Assembly (NCBI GenBank): GCA_019915015.1
Contig: JAHBBC010000064.1
Coordinates: 1-64,000, forward strand
Reading direction: 5' to 3'
Length of the DNA: 64,000 nucleotides
Origin: Auriscalpium vulgare
Lineage: Eukaryota > Basidiomycota > Agaricomycetes > Russulales > Auriscalpiaceae
Below, piece after piece: positions 43,336-53,892 of this stretch (the stretch's first letter is position 1; the number at the start of each line of letters is the position of its first letter). The notes beneath the pieces are model-generated. The model ran no database searches and was not told the origin of the DNA. It was given only the letters and a program-made list of their open reading frames with translations. The translations under genes were made by a program, and so were the position numbers.

Positions 43336-45156
43336 ATGGAGCTTGGTTCAAAGTTAAGTTCGCATTCTGCGGCTCGAGCACGAACTGATGTTTGCTATAG
43401 AGGCCACCAGAGCGAACTCGAGAGGATCGATGCGCACATCCGCGACCTCACGCAACAGCTTCTGAACGCCAAGATACAACACAACGCATTGCTTCGCATA
43501 TCATCCCTCCCAGACGAAATTCTTTTCAAAATCATGCACGAATATGCACTCCTGATGGACATCTTTTCCAACGAATGGATGGGCATCCTTGTCGTCTGCC
43601 GCCGCTGGCACGAGATCGCCTCCAGCCATGCTCAGCTTTGGTCCTTTGTCAAATCCAGCCCGTATTGTCACGGCCCCGATATATGGGATCGCATTCGCAA
43701 GACCAAGGATCACCCTTTGACTTGCATTTTTGACCCGATAGACGAAGAAAATGAAAGTACAGCGTATTACATGCTGCAAGACCACAGGCACCGAGTACGC
43801 TCTCTGACACTCGCCGCGGGCAAGCCCGCGACAATCGAGAAGTCGTTTCATAACACCAATTCTCTTCCACTTCTCGAGACGCTTTGCATCCGCAACTGGA
43901 GTGAAGACAGCTATTCCCTCCCTGCATTCATCTTCGATGGTGGCACGCCTCGTCTCCACAATATCGAGCTGAACGGCGTCGATTTCTCGGACTGGAACAA
44001 ATTATCCAACATTACACAGCTGACGTTCACTCATCTCCGCCGCGATCGCGCCTTCTTAACGATGGACGACCTGCTCTCCGTCCTCGAGCGATCTCCGCGC
44101 CTCCGCTACCTCAATATCAAAACTCATTTTCTCGGCGATACAATCACGGCCGTGTCCAGTCCAGTGGCACTCCCGTGTCTCGAGCACGTAGAGCTCTCCG
44201 GTCGATCAGGCTCGTTGGACACGTTTTTCCAATTTGTCACCCTGCCTGCGCGGACTTCGCTGAACATCACAGTCTCAAACCATCATTCCGAGGCACGATT
44301 GCTTTCTGGTTTACTTGTGCAAATACGGCGGCATCTGCGCAAGTCCGGCGCTCCAGTCCTGCGCTCCGTTAGCTTATCGGGAGATCTCAAGTCCTTCTGC
44401 GCTCTCGTCGCCGACACCATGGCCCCTGCCCGCGCAGAATTTGGCGACAATTTGCCGCAGTTCATCTTCATTACCTACCCATCGTGCCAGCGTTTCGCGC
44501 GCAGGATCTTCACACAGGTGCTCGACGCACTTCCCCTTGAATCTGCAACTCATGTCGACCTCTTGACACAATGTCGCCGGAACTTTACCCCGAGAACACT
44601 GTGTACAGTATTTCAGCATATTCCGCGGGCGGAGGTGGTCAGGGTCGGCGTGAACGACGGGATGCTCGCGGTCGTAGAGGGCCTCATGGACGCTGTTCGT
44701 CGTGGCCTGCGAGGTCGGTGGGGTGCGAAGCGGAGGCGGGCCACGAAAGGAATCCAGTGGCCGACCCGGCTGCACCTTCTAGCGAATCGCGACGGGCAAT
44801 TTGGCCGGGGTGGGCGAAACGAGGCACAGCAGATACAGTGGTACGACGCGCTACAGGCCCTTCTTACCGAGTATAAGGCCATGGACGCACCTTTCAAGCC
44901 GGCCGGGGTGCCGTGGGGGACGCTGGAGTTCACCCACGCCGAGGGTGGCTACCTGGCGGTCAATGGGTACAGAGAGAAGTTGTTTCCGCTCGCCGGGACG
45001 CTCATGCTGCATGGACGGCCGTGGGATCCCGTTTCGTGGAGGAAGGGGTTGAAGCGGATGAAGAAGGCTCACAAGGAGTGGGCGAAGAAGAACAATTTCA
45101 CGTTGCCCCCTTCGGATGATGATCTCAGCTCGGACTTGGAGTCTGACTCACCGTGA
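43336..45156 (+). CDS. F-box family protein (copy 3)
   Basis: A 17-nt first exon (MELGSK, ATG 43336) is followed by a 48-nt intron 43353-43400 (GTTAAG...CTATAG); as 48 is divisible by three the frame also reads through. About 590 residues. N-terminal helix ELERIDAHIRDLTQQLLNAK, F-box ISSLPDEILFKIMHEYALLM then WMGILVVCRRWHEIASSHAQLWSFV. The body has family blocks SYSLPAFIFDGGTPRLHNIE, TMDDLLSVLERSPRLRYLNI, LPCLEHVELSGRS, IFTQVLDALPLESATHVDLL, TLCTVFQHIPRAEVVRVGVN, DAPFKPAGVPWGTLEF and LAGTLMLHGRPWDPVSW, with an acidic Ser-rich C-terminus. It is closest to copy 4; 245 bp near 44503-44747 are 99% identical between them while flanking DNA is more diverged. A role as SCF substrate adaptor is inferred from the F-box. 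Confidence 0.85.
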   Translation: MELGSKLSSHSAARARTDVCYRGHQSELERIDAHIRDLTQQLLNAKIQHNALLRISSLPDEILFKIMHEYALLMDIFSNEWMGILVVCRRWHEIASSHAQLWSFVKSSPYCHGPDIWDRIRKTKDHPLTCIFDPIDEENESTAYYMLQDHRHRVRSLTLAAGKPATIEKSFHNTNSLPLLETLCIRNWSEDSYSLPAFIFDGGTPRLHNIELNGVDFSDWNKLSNITQLTFTHLRRDRAFLTMDDLLSVLERSPRLRYLNIKTHFLGDTITAVSSPVALPCLEHVELSGRSGSLDTFFQFVTLPARTSLNITVSNHHSEARLLSGLLVQIRRHLRKSGAPVLRSVSLSGDLKSFCALVADTMAPARAEFGDNLPQFIFITYPSCQRFARRIFTQVLDALPLESATHVDLLTQCRRNFTPRTLCTVFQHIPRAEVVRVGVNDGMLAVVEGLMDAVRRGLRGRWGAKRRRATKGIQWPTRLHLLANRDGQFGRGGRNEAQQIQWYDALQALLTEYKAMDAPFKPAGVPWGTLEFTHAEGGYLAVNGYREKLFPLAGTLMLHGRPWDPVSWRKGLKRMKKAHKEWAKKNNFTLPPSDDDLSSDLESDSP

Positions 45157-45658
45157 CACAGTTGGATGGCAGTTGCTCTTCGAGCCGATCAGCACACCTC
45201 CGAGTCGTGGTATTTAGAACCATTCAAACCGTACGGATTGCAATCACTGAGACATATTTGAGTTGCAGCGTTCAGCGTTAATGCCCTCCGATCCGGCTGC
45301 TTCAATTGTAATCATCCCAAAATCATTGCGTACCGCCGCTTGGACTCATCTCAGGACCTCTGTCCTGCCTCTTCACCTCGCCACCAATGATGGGGCACGC
45401 ACTACGGGATTGGTTCGACGGAAGGAGCCGGGCGGCTCGCGTGCCGCGTGCCGTGCCGAACCTGCGGCAAGCCAGCTTCCGAGTCCGTCCTCGGCCCCGC
45501 CGCGTCTCCGATTCGCTCCAGTCAACTCATCCCGCTCGGAGATGTCGGGGGTCGGTTCCTCAGTAAAGGCGAGTAGACGCAACACCTTGCGATGTCATTG
45601 GATGGCGGGTAAACGGGAGCAGCTGGTCTGGCTTCCGAAGTTCTACGCCGTGGTGAAG
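45157..45658. other. Intergenic, F-box copy 3 terminator and formate dehydrogenase promoter
   Basis: No gene supported. The part after about 45300 is GC-rich upstream DNA of formate dehydrogenase. Confidence 0.45.
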
Positions 45659-45666
45659 TATAAAAG
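45659..45666 (+). promoter_or_regulatory. TATA box of formate dehydrogenase
   Basis: TATAAAAG lies 122 bp before the start codon at 45788. It is followed by a strongly CT-rich stretch (about 45695-45755), the pyrimidine-rich start-site context typical of highly expressed fungal genes. Confidence 0.75.
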
Positions 45667-45787
45667 GGCGACGTTCACGGCCTCGTTCTATCATCACTCG
45701 CTTTCCCTCTCCTTGCATTCCCTCTCTTTGCATACCCCGCCCATTCCCCTCCGATAATCATTTACCTTTAATAGCCCATCATCAAAC

Positions 45788-47312
45788 ATGAAGGCAAGTC
45801 GGCGGAAGGCATGCGCCAAAGACTGATGTTCTGACTGCAATGTTGTTTTAGGTCCTCGCCATCCTCTACAACGGCTTCAAGGCAGCCAAGGCTGAGCCTC
45901 GCCTCCTCGGCACCGTCGAGAATGAGCTCGGTCTTCGCGCCTACCTCGAGTCGCAGGGCCACGAATACATTGTATGTCGACCAGCCTGCTTGGAATCTCT
46001 TTGTAGGCTAATCCATCGTTGGTTAGGTGACAAGCTCCAAGGAGGGCCCGGACAGTGACTTCCAAAAGCACATCGCCGACGTAAGTCATTCGTTACACCC
46101 TTGTCGCATGCTACAGACTGACCGACGTGTGCTCACAGACTGACATCCTCATCACGACGCCTTTCCACCCTGGATACCTCACCAAGGAGCTCATGGCCAA
46201 GGTACTAATCATTTCATCTCATTATCCGCGCATCTCTGACAAATTATACTCATAGGCCAAGAACCTGAAGGTCTGCGTCACCGCTGGCGTCGGCTCCGAC
46301 CACGTCGACCTCAACGCCGCCGTGGATCGCAAAATCCAAGTGCTCGAGGTCTCCGGCTCAAACGTCGTCTCCGTCGCAGAGCAAGTGATGATGTCCATCC
46401 TGCTCCTCGTGCGCAACTTTGTGCCTGCGCACGAGCAGGCCATTAGCGGCCAGTGGCAGGTGTCTGACATCGCGCGCAACGCGTTCGACCTCGAGGGCAA
46501 GGTCGTCGGCACTCTCGGCGCGGGCCGTATTGGCCATCGCGTGCTGCAGCGCCTCGTGCCGTTCAACACGAAGGAGCTGCTGTACTTCGACTACAAGGCG
46601 CTTCCGGAGGAGGCGGAGAAGGCTGTGGGCGCGCGGAGGGTCGAGGATCTCAAGGTCAGTGGCGGAGACACGGACTCTCAGCAACAGATGCTCAACCTGG
46701 GACTTGCAGGAATTCGTCTCGCAGTGCGACGTCGTCACCGTCAACGCGCCCCTCCACGAAGGCACCAAGGGCCTCATCAACAAGGACCTCCTGCAGCATT
46801 TCAAGCCAGTACGTACGCTGTCCTCGCTTTCCCGCATCCGCTGATCCCGGCTCTAGGGCGCATGGCTCGTGAACACCGCCCGCGGTGCAATCTGTAACGC
46901 CGACGATGTCGCTGCCGCCGTCAAGTCCGGGCAGCTGCGCGGCTACGCGGGCGATGTGTGGAATGTGCAGCCCGCCCCGGCGGACCACCCGTGGCGCTCA
47001 ATGCGCAACCCGCTCGGCGGCGGCAACGGCATGACGCCCCATTACTCGGGCACGACGCTCGACGCGCAGCAGCGCTACGCGGAGGGCACGAAGAAGATCC
47101 TGCAGAACTACTTTGAGAACAAGCCGCAGGATCCGGGCAATGTGATTGTTGGCGTCGGTGAGTGGCTTCTGGGCAAGATGTCTTTGGAGATGATCTGACG
47201 GTTCGTGTTGGTCAATAGGCAAGTACGAGAGCGCGTCTTGTGAGTTGTCCCTGCCTCAAACGCCGTGGGGTCGTGACTAATTTTATTATCTCTATCAGAT
47301 GGCCAACGTTGA
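45788..47312 (+). CDS. FDH1: NAD-dependent formate dehydrogenase
   Basis: Oxidises formate to CO2 with NAD, cytosolic in fungi, linked to C1 metabolism and oxalate or methoxyl breakdown. About 360 residues. Exon 1 encodes only MK (45788-45793) and is followed by an intron with a GC donor (45794-45851, GCAAGT...TTTTAG), after which the protein continues [20 protein letters not shown]. Family motifs: [12 protein letters not shown], the formate and NAD region [31 protein letters not shown] with its Asn, the Rossmann motif [27 protein letters not shown] (catalytic Arg), and the His-loop [20 protein letters not shown]. The last two exons (GKYESAS and YGQR) are short; the join gives a stop at 47310-47312. 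It lies between F-box copies 3 and 4, so the F-box duplication spans it. Confidence 0.94.
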
Positions 47313-48032
47313 ATTGCGAAAGAAAAGGGCTGTACTCACTGCAAGATGGAGAACTCGCAACCCACTACTGCCTCTATAATATGTGTATTCTAGTATTGAT
47401 ACCATGTATTAATGACCAGCATAAATACTCTCCTCGGAGCCTCGGAGAGAGACCGCCATAGCACGAGTTCGGCGTCATGACCTCGCCTAAGTACCAAGAC
47501 AAGCTATCTGGCAACGAGTTCAAAGACACCAACTCGCTGCCAGGCGTCCATTGCATCATAGAGGGTAACAGCAGTCCCTGGCCCGAGTTCGCCCAAAATG
47601 CTACTAGGCGGCTTGCATCATCATTTAAAAGAGTACCCGAGCTTTGAGTAGTTTGGAGTAAAACGGGACAGCGAAAAAGCCTTACGTCTGGGAACATGCA
47701 CGCTTGCCAAGTCGTACATAACATAAGGTCCGTCGGAGGAGGTGAGTGTTCTCGAGCTCAGAGCTGCGACCTGCTGCGACATTGCCTTTCAGCGCAGTGC
47801 CAAAAGAAAAGAGATGTGGACCAAATGGGCTGAGGGTAGTCTCCCAGAGGCAGAGTAGATTCAAACCTTCGCAGCTCAGGATCACTGGCAGGCGGCACTC
47901 GAGAGACTTCAATGGCGGCGTTGGTGCGCGACGCTTATCAACCATCCTTGTTGCTGACTGGCACCACCCATCATCCACTTACCTGCCATATACCACTTTG
48001 CTGCTCGGCTGGATTCGACGAAGCCGTAGATC
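47313..48032. promoter_or_regulatory. Intergenic, with duplicated F-box upstream DNA
   Basis: No gene. The right part resembles the region before 43336 (GAGCTGCGACCTGCTGC, CCACTTACCTG, CTCGGCTGGATTCGACGA). A GAGGCAGAGTAG ... AACCTTCGCAG pair at about 47848-47875 recurs at about 56148-56190. Confidence 0.5.
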
Positions 48033-49871
48033 ATGGAGCTTGATTCCAAGTCAAGTTCTCATTCTGCGGCTTGAGCACGAACTGATATTTGCTATAGAGG
48101 TCACCAAAGCGAAATCGTGAGGCTCGACGCGCACATCCGCGACCTCACGCAACAGCTTCTGAACGCCAAGATACAACGCAACGCATTGCTTCGCATATCA
48201 TCCCTCCCCGACGAGATTCTCTTCAAAATCATGTTCGAATATGCACTCCTGATGGACATCTTTTCCAACAAGTGGATGGGCATCCTTGTCGTCTGCCGCC
48301 GCTGGCACGAAATCGCCTCCAGCCATGCTCAGCTTTGGTCTTTTGTCAAACACAGCCGGTATCGTCGCGGCCCCGATATATGGGATCGGATCGACAAGTC
48401 CAAGGATCACCCTTTGACTTGCATTTTTGACCCGGTAGACGAAGTACATGCAAGTGCACCATATTACATGCTGCAAGGCCACAAGCATCGCGTACGCTCT
48501 CTGACACTCGTCTCGGGAAAGCCCGCGGCAATGGAGAGGGCGTTTCAAGAGACAGACTCCCTTCCACTTCTCGAGACGCTGGCCATCCGCAACTGGAGTG
48601 AAGACAATTACTCCCTCCCTGCATTCATCTTCGATGGTGGCGCGCCTCTTCTCCACAATATCGAGCTGAACGGCGTCGATTTCTCGGACTGGAACAAATT
48701 GTCCAACATCACACAGCTGACGTTCACTCATCTCCGCCGAGATCACCCCCTCCTGACAATGGACGACCTGCTCTCCGTCCTCGAGCGATCTCCGCGCCTC
48801 CGCTACCTCAATATCAAGACTCATTTTCCCGGCGATACAATTACGGCCGTGTCCAGTCTGGTGGCACTCCCGTGTCTCGAGCACGTAGAGCTCGCCGGTC
48901 GATCAGACTCGTTGGACACGTTTTTCCAATTTGTCACCCTGCCTGCGCGGACTTCGCTGAACATCACAGTCTCAAATTATTATTCCGAGGCCCGGTGGCT
49001 TTCTGGCTTACTTGTGCGTATACGGCGGCATCTGCGCAAGCCCGGCGCTCCAGTCCTGTGCTCCGTTAGCTTATCAGGAGATCTCACGTCCTACTGCACT
49101 CTCGTCGCCGACACCATTGCCCCCGCCCGCTCAGAATTTAGCGATGAACACCCGCAGTTCATCCTCATTGCCTACCCATGGCGCCAGCGCTTTGCGCGCA
49201 GGATCTTCACACAGGTCCTCGACGCACTTCCCCTTGAATCTGCAACTCATGTCGACCTCTTGACACAATGTCGCCGGAACTTTACCCCGAGAACACTGTG
49301 CACAATATTTCAGCATATTCCGCGGGCGGAGGTGGTCAGGGTCGGCGTGAACGACGGGATGCTCGCGGTCGTAGAGGGCCTCATGGACGCTGTTCGTCGT
49401 GGCCTGCGAGGTCGGTGGGGTGCGAAGCGGAGGCGGGCCACGAAGGGAATCCAATGGCCGACCCGGCTTCACCTTGTAGCGTCGCGTGACGGGCAGTTGG
49501 ATGGGCGAAGCGAGGCGCAGCAGATACAGTGGTACGACGCGCTGGAGGCCCTTCTTACCGAGTATAGGGCCATGGACGCACCTTTCAAGCCCGCCGGCGT
49601 GCCTTGGAGGATGCTGGAGTTCACCCACGTCGAGCATGGCTACCTGACGGTCGATCATTACAGAGAAAAGTTGTTCCCGCTCACTGGGACGCTCATGCTG
49701 TATGGAAGGCCGTGGGACCCTATTTCGGAGAGGAAGGACTTGAAGCGGATGAAGAAGTCTCAGAGGAAGTGGGCGAAGAAGTACAATTTCACGCTACCCC
49801 CTTCGGATGATGACCTCAGCTCGGACTCGGAGTCTGACTCAGAGTCCGACTCGCCTGACAAAGTTGGATGA
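48033..49871 (+). CDS. F-box family protein (copy 4)
   Basis: Exon 1 is 17 nt (MELDSK, ATG 48033), then a 48-nt intron 48050-48097 (GTCAAG...CTATAG) containing an in-frame stop, so splicing is needed here, unlike in copy 3. The protein is about 597 residues and closely parallels copy 3: RLDAHIRDLTQQLLNAKIQR, F-box ISSLPDEILFKIMFEYALLM, WMGILVVCRRWHEIASSHAQ, NYSLPAFIFDGGAPLLHNIE, MDDLLSVLERSPRLRYLNIK, TLCTIFQHIPRAEVVRVGVN, WDPISERKDL. The C-terminus has an expanded acidic repeat (SDSESDSESDSP). Stop TGA 49869-49871. Head-to-tail with copy 3 and separated from it by formate dehydrogenase. Confidence 0.85.
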
Positions 49872-50710
49872 CAGTTGCTCTTTGACCTGGTATTCACAAC
49901 CATTCAACCCTCCCGGATCTTGTTTTGCTAACCTCTACTTCAGTTCCCTCGGCGCCGATACTTACCTGTCTCGGGCTCCCGCCTGGGCTTTCAAGAATTT
50001 GCTCAGACGATCCTGTTGAGTATGCCTGCAAATGAGAAAACATATGCCAGCCACTGTGCGTTGAAAAGCCTGCTTGCGAGCGAGGAGGGCGACGGTCTAC
50101 GCTGAGAACGGCGCGGCGACGTCATCGTGCTTTTGCCGCTGCTGGTGGCAAGGTTGTCAGAGCTCTTGGAGTCCTCAATACGTATGAATACGTATCAGAT
50201 CTTATCTTTATTCCTCCCCATGCGACTGTGTTCGCTGCGACCGGATGGGGGAGTGGTACAATGGAGGATATAGCCGGATGTGGCATTAGGGCCGCAAGGC
50301 TCACCGCGGCCAGCACGAGGCGGCTTGCGTACTACGAGGCTACATCACCGTCAGTTATCCTTTCCTCACTCCCGCTCTGCTCACGCAGACAAGATCGTGA
50401 ACCATGGATCCTGATCGCAGGTAAGGACTAGCATATATCTTGGCCGCTATCAGATCGTGGATGCCCAAGCCTTCAAAACGGAAAATCGGTCCTCATGCTG
50501 CAAATGATACATATCTCTCAGCGCGCCTCAACGAGGGCAAAGCATGGGCTATACATATATGGCTGACCACCTAGTGCTACACTTGGCGGTCTAAATCTCG
50601 CTAAGGCCACGAGTAGAAAACTCGAGGCTTCCAAGCCTTCTGAGGACCGCATGGTCAGCCGCTGTGGGCAGCGTTCCAGTGGATGACCTACGTCCAAACG
50701 GGTCCCATCA
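49872..50710. other. Intergenic between convergent F-box copies 4 and 5
   Basis: Open frames such as that near 50228-50431 have no motif. Nothing further supported. Confidence 0.45.
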
Positions 50711-52510
50711 TCAAGTCCCGTTGGCGCCACCAGCGTCGGCCTCAGAGTCCGAGCCGAAAGCGTCGTCGAAATCGGGGTCCTCCGGTAAAGTCGAATTGAG
50801 CTCCCGAGCCAGCTCCCGCATCTGCTTCTTCGCATCCATCAAGCTCTTCCTCCACGAAAAAGGATACCACGGCTCCCCGCGCAGCATAAGTGTCCCAACG
50901 AGCGGAAACATCCTCTCCTTGTATGTCTCCACCATATTGTAGCCCAACTCGATGTGCGTAAATTCCAGCGCCCCCCAAGGGACCCCGGCAGGCTTGAAAG
51001 GCGCGTCCATGGTCTTGTATGTGGCAAGAAGCGCCTCCAGCGCGTCGTAGCACCGCACTTGCTGGTCTTCATCTACGCCTTCAAATAGCCCATCGCTCGA
51101 GGCCATAAGATGGAGTCGAGTCGGCCACTGGATCCCCTTCGCGGCCCGCCGCCGCTTCGCACCCCATCTGCCTTGCAAACCTCGCCGAACGGCTTCCATA
51201 AGACCCTCCACGACCGCGAGCATCCCGTCATTAACGCCGACCCGGACCACCTCCGCCCGCGGGATATGTTGAAACACCGTGCACAGCGTCTTTGGGGTGA
51301 ATATCCGGTTAAAATGAAGGAAGAGGTCGACGTGAGTGGCTGACTCGAGAGGAAGGGCATCGAGAATGTGCGTGAAGACCTTGCGCGCAATGTCTTGAAA
51401 CACAGGGCTAAAGCTAAGTTCAAATTGGGGCGGAGCGTTGCCCCACAAGGCCTGCGGTAGGCGAGTAGGGCTTACTGTATCGGCTGTGATAGTGGAAGAA
51501 TTGGCGAGGTCGCCTATCACTGATAGACCGAGGGAGCATAGGACGGGTGCTCCGGACTTGCGCAGGTGAAGACGAATCGGAACCAGGAGGCCGGACAGCA
51601 TCGTTGCCGTATACGTGGCGCCGAAGACTTTGATAGCCAGGGACGTGGTTGCGGGGAAGGAGACTGACCGAAGGAACATCTCCATCGAGCGGGGTGTCCC
51701 AGATAGCTCCGCACGCTCGAGGCATGGCAGAGCAACTGCTCCAGATATAGTCGTATATGTAGTGGTGGGAAGGTATGCTCTGATATTCAGATAGCGGAGG
51801 CCATGAGATCGGTCGAGAACAGCAAGCAGTTCATCCATGGTCGGGAGCGGGTGGTTGGAACCGGGGCGCTGGATGAGTGTGAGCTCTGTGAGATTCGACA
51901 ATCGTTTCCAGTGTGAGAAATTGATGCGTTCCAGCGTGATAATATGCAGGAGAGGCGCGCCTACACCGAAGATGAATGCGGGAAGTGAGTAGCTGTCGTG
52001 ACCCTCGTAACGAACGGAGAGAGTCTCGAGAACGGGGAGCGCGTCGGCCGCTTTGAAGGCCATTTCTAATGCCTCTGTATTTTCTGCGTTGATTGTCAGC
52101 GAGCGGATGCGGTGCCTGTGTTGTTGCAGGATGTGATTTGCCACAAGGCCGTTGTGAAGTGGTTCGAAAATGCAAGTCAGTGGGTACTCCTTCGAGTTGC
52201 GTATGCGGACCCGCGTTTCCGATCCCGAGTATGGGCTGACTTTGAGGAAGGACCACAGCTGGCTGTGACTGGATGCGACCTCGTACCAGCGGCGGCAGAC
52301 GAAGAGGATTCCAGTCCATTTGTTGGAGAATATGTCCATATCGAGGGCATATTCAAGCAAAATTTGAGAAAGAATCTCATCTGGAAGGGTGGATATGAGA
52401 ATCAACGCGTTGCGTTCGAGCTTGGCAGCTAAAACTTGTCGAGTGAGGTCGCGGATGTGAGCGTCGAGCCTCGCTATTTTGCTACAGCGATCACTAGAGT
52501 GGCGATTCAT
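50711..52510 (-). CDS. F-box family protein (copy 5)
   Basis: A single exon of 599 residues from ATG 52510 (MNRHSSDRCSKIARLDAHIR). Helical leader LTRQVLAAKLERNALI, F-box ISTLPDEILSQILLEYALDM with WTGILFVCRRWYEVASSHSQLWSFL, then SYSLPAFIFGVGAPLLHIIT, TMDELLAVLDRSHGLRYLNI, LPCLERAELSGTPRSMEMFL, VFTHILDALPLESATHVDLF, TLCTVFQHIPRAEVVRVGVN, MDAPFKPAGVPWGALEF and an acidic end (DFDDAFGSDSEAD). Where copies 3 and 4 carry an intron after ~17 nt, this copy reads straight through, which suggests intron loss or a small sequence change that absorbed it. It is divergent from DPH5 (230 bp apart). Confidence 0.83.
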   Translation of the reverse strand: MNRHSSDRCSKIARLDAHIRDLTRQVLAAKLERNALILISTLPDEILSQILLEYALDMDIFSNKWTGILFVCRRWYEVASSHSQLWSFLKVSPYSGSETRVRIRNSKEYPLTCIFEPLHNGLVANHILQQHRHRIRSLTINAENTEALEMAFKAADALPVLETLSVRYEGHDSYSLPAFIFGVGAPLLHIITLERINFSHWKRLSNLTELTLIQRPGSNHPLPTMDELLAVLDRSHGLRYLNIRAYLPTTTYTTISGAVALPCLERAELSGTPRSMEMFLRSVSFPATTSLAIKVFGATYTATMLSGLLVPIRLHLRKSGAPVLCSLGLSVIGDLANSSTITADTVSPTRLPQALWGNAPPQFELSFSPVFQDIARKVFTHILDALPLESATHVDLFLHFNRIFTPKTLCTVFQHIPRAEVVRVGVNDGMLAVVEGLMEAVRRGLQGRWGAKRRRAAKGIQWPTRLHLMASSDGLFEGVDEDQQVRCYDALEALLATYKTMDAPFKPAGVPWGALEFTHIELGYNMVETYKERMFPLVGTLMLRGEPWYPFSWRKSLMDAKKQMRELARELNSTLPEDPDFDDAFGSDSEADAGGANGT

Positions 52511-52739
52511 TAGTATGGATGCTTGGTGAAAAATGTCGACGATATTACTGGGACCCGTGTTTCATGCTGGTGACTGCGGAACTTGAAAGAAGTTCAGTCA
52601 AAGTTCAACGGTGATGAAGCTCGAGGAATCTTATCTTATCGCATCTGCTCTTTGATCTGGTATCATTGCTGCCGGACCTTGCCGGACACCGTCACGGTCC
52701 TCTCTCTGGCTACCTCACAGGTCTTCCGACATTGAAAGA
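52511..52739. promoter_or_regulatory. Divergent promoter between F-box copy 5 and DPH5
   Basis: A 229-bp gap serves both start codons. No clear TATA box; TCTTATCTTATCGC around 52628 is the most AT-rich part. Confidence 0.4.
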
Positions 52740-53820
52740 ATGTTCTATGTCATTGGCCTTGGTCTTTGCGATGAGAAAGATATCACAGTACGCGGCCTTG
52801 AGGTCAGTCTTTCGCTCCTTTCCCCATCCTCTCATGCTCATGAACGCCCAGGCTGTGAAGGGATGCTCTCGCGTATATCTTGAAGCATACACCAGCATCC
52901 TGATGGTTCAGAAAGAACGCCTGGCATGTCGTTCAACTTTCACCTCCACTACAAGACGCTGATGTCTCTTCACCAAGGAAGAGTTTTATGGGAAGCAGCT
53001 CATTCTCGCCGACCGAGACATGGTCGAGACGGAGAGCGATGCGATTCTGCGTGATGCGGGAAAGGATGATGTGGCATTGCTGGTTGTAGGGGATCCCTTT
53101 GGGTGCGTGCCCGTCTCATTGCCTCCCTTCATCGCTCATTGGATCTGCAGCGCCACGACGCACACGGACATCATCCTGCGAGCGCGATCCCTCCGAATAC
53201 CGACGAGAGTCATACACAATGCGTCCATCATGAACGCAATCGGCGCGTGCGGGCTGCAGCTGTATAACTTCGGCCAGACGGTGTCTCTCGTGTTCTTCAC
53301 CGACACCTGGAAGCCCGACAGCTTCTACGACCGTATCAAAGAGAACAGCGATCTCGGGATGCACACGCTTGTTTTGCTTGACATCAAGGTCAAGGAGCAG
53401 AGCGAAGAGAATCTGGCAAGGTGAGCGCGAACACCCCTATGACGCCCAACTGCGCCCTAACGGCGACCCAGGGGCCGCAAAATTTACGAACCGGCTCGCT
53501 ACATGTCGATCCCGCAGGCCGTTTCGCAACTACTAGAAATTGAGGACTCGCGGAAGAGTGGTATCCTGGATCCGGATCGGACTCTGGCCGTCGCGGTGTC
53601 GAGAGTGGGCGGCGGGGACGGCAACGAGCGCATCGTCGCAGGCTCCCTTGCCGAGTTGAAGGCGACACCGGTCGACGCATTTGGGCAACCATTGCATAGC
53701 CTTGTCATCGTCGGAAAACGGCTGCACCATCTGGAAGCAGAGTACGCGGAGACGTTCGCTGTGGATGCGCAGTCTTGGCGCGAAGTTGCTCGGCGAGTGT
53801 ACGAATGCAATTTTGATTGA
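52740..53820 (+). CDS. DPH5: Diphthine methyl ester synthase
   Basis: DPH5 is the S-adenosylmethionine-dependent methyltransferase of diphthamide synthesis on elongation factor 2. Spliced length 292 residues in five exons. Exon 1 [21 protein letters not shown] has the tetrapyrrole-methylase start; exon 2 [17 protein letters not shown]; then [26 protein letters not shown] joined across an intron to [14 protein letters not shown], giving the hallmark [45 protein letters not shown], and [20 protein letters not shown]. Introns: 52803-52851, 52924-52977 (GC donor GCATGT), 53103-53150 and 53421-53471. The C-terminus ends YECNFD, stop TGA 53818-53820. Convergent with F-box copy 6, 72 bp apart. Confidence 0.94.
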
Positions 53821-53892
53821 TTGAGAGTCTCGTCGCAGATCGTCCTCGCTTTCGTGAGGTCTACATGCATGGGGCGGACCGCAAAAGATTCG

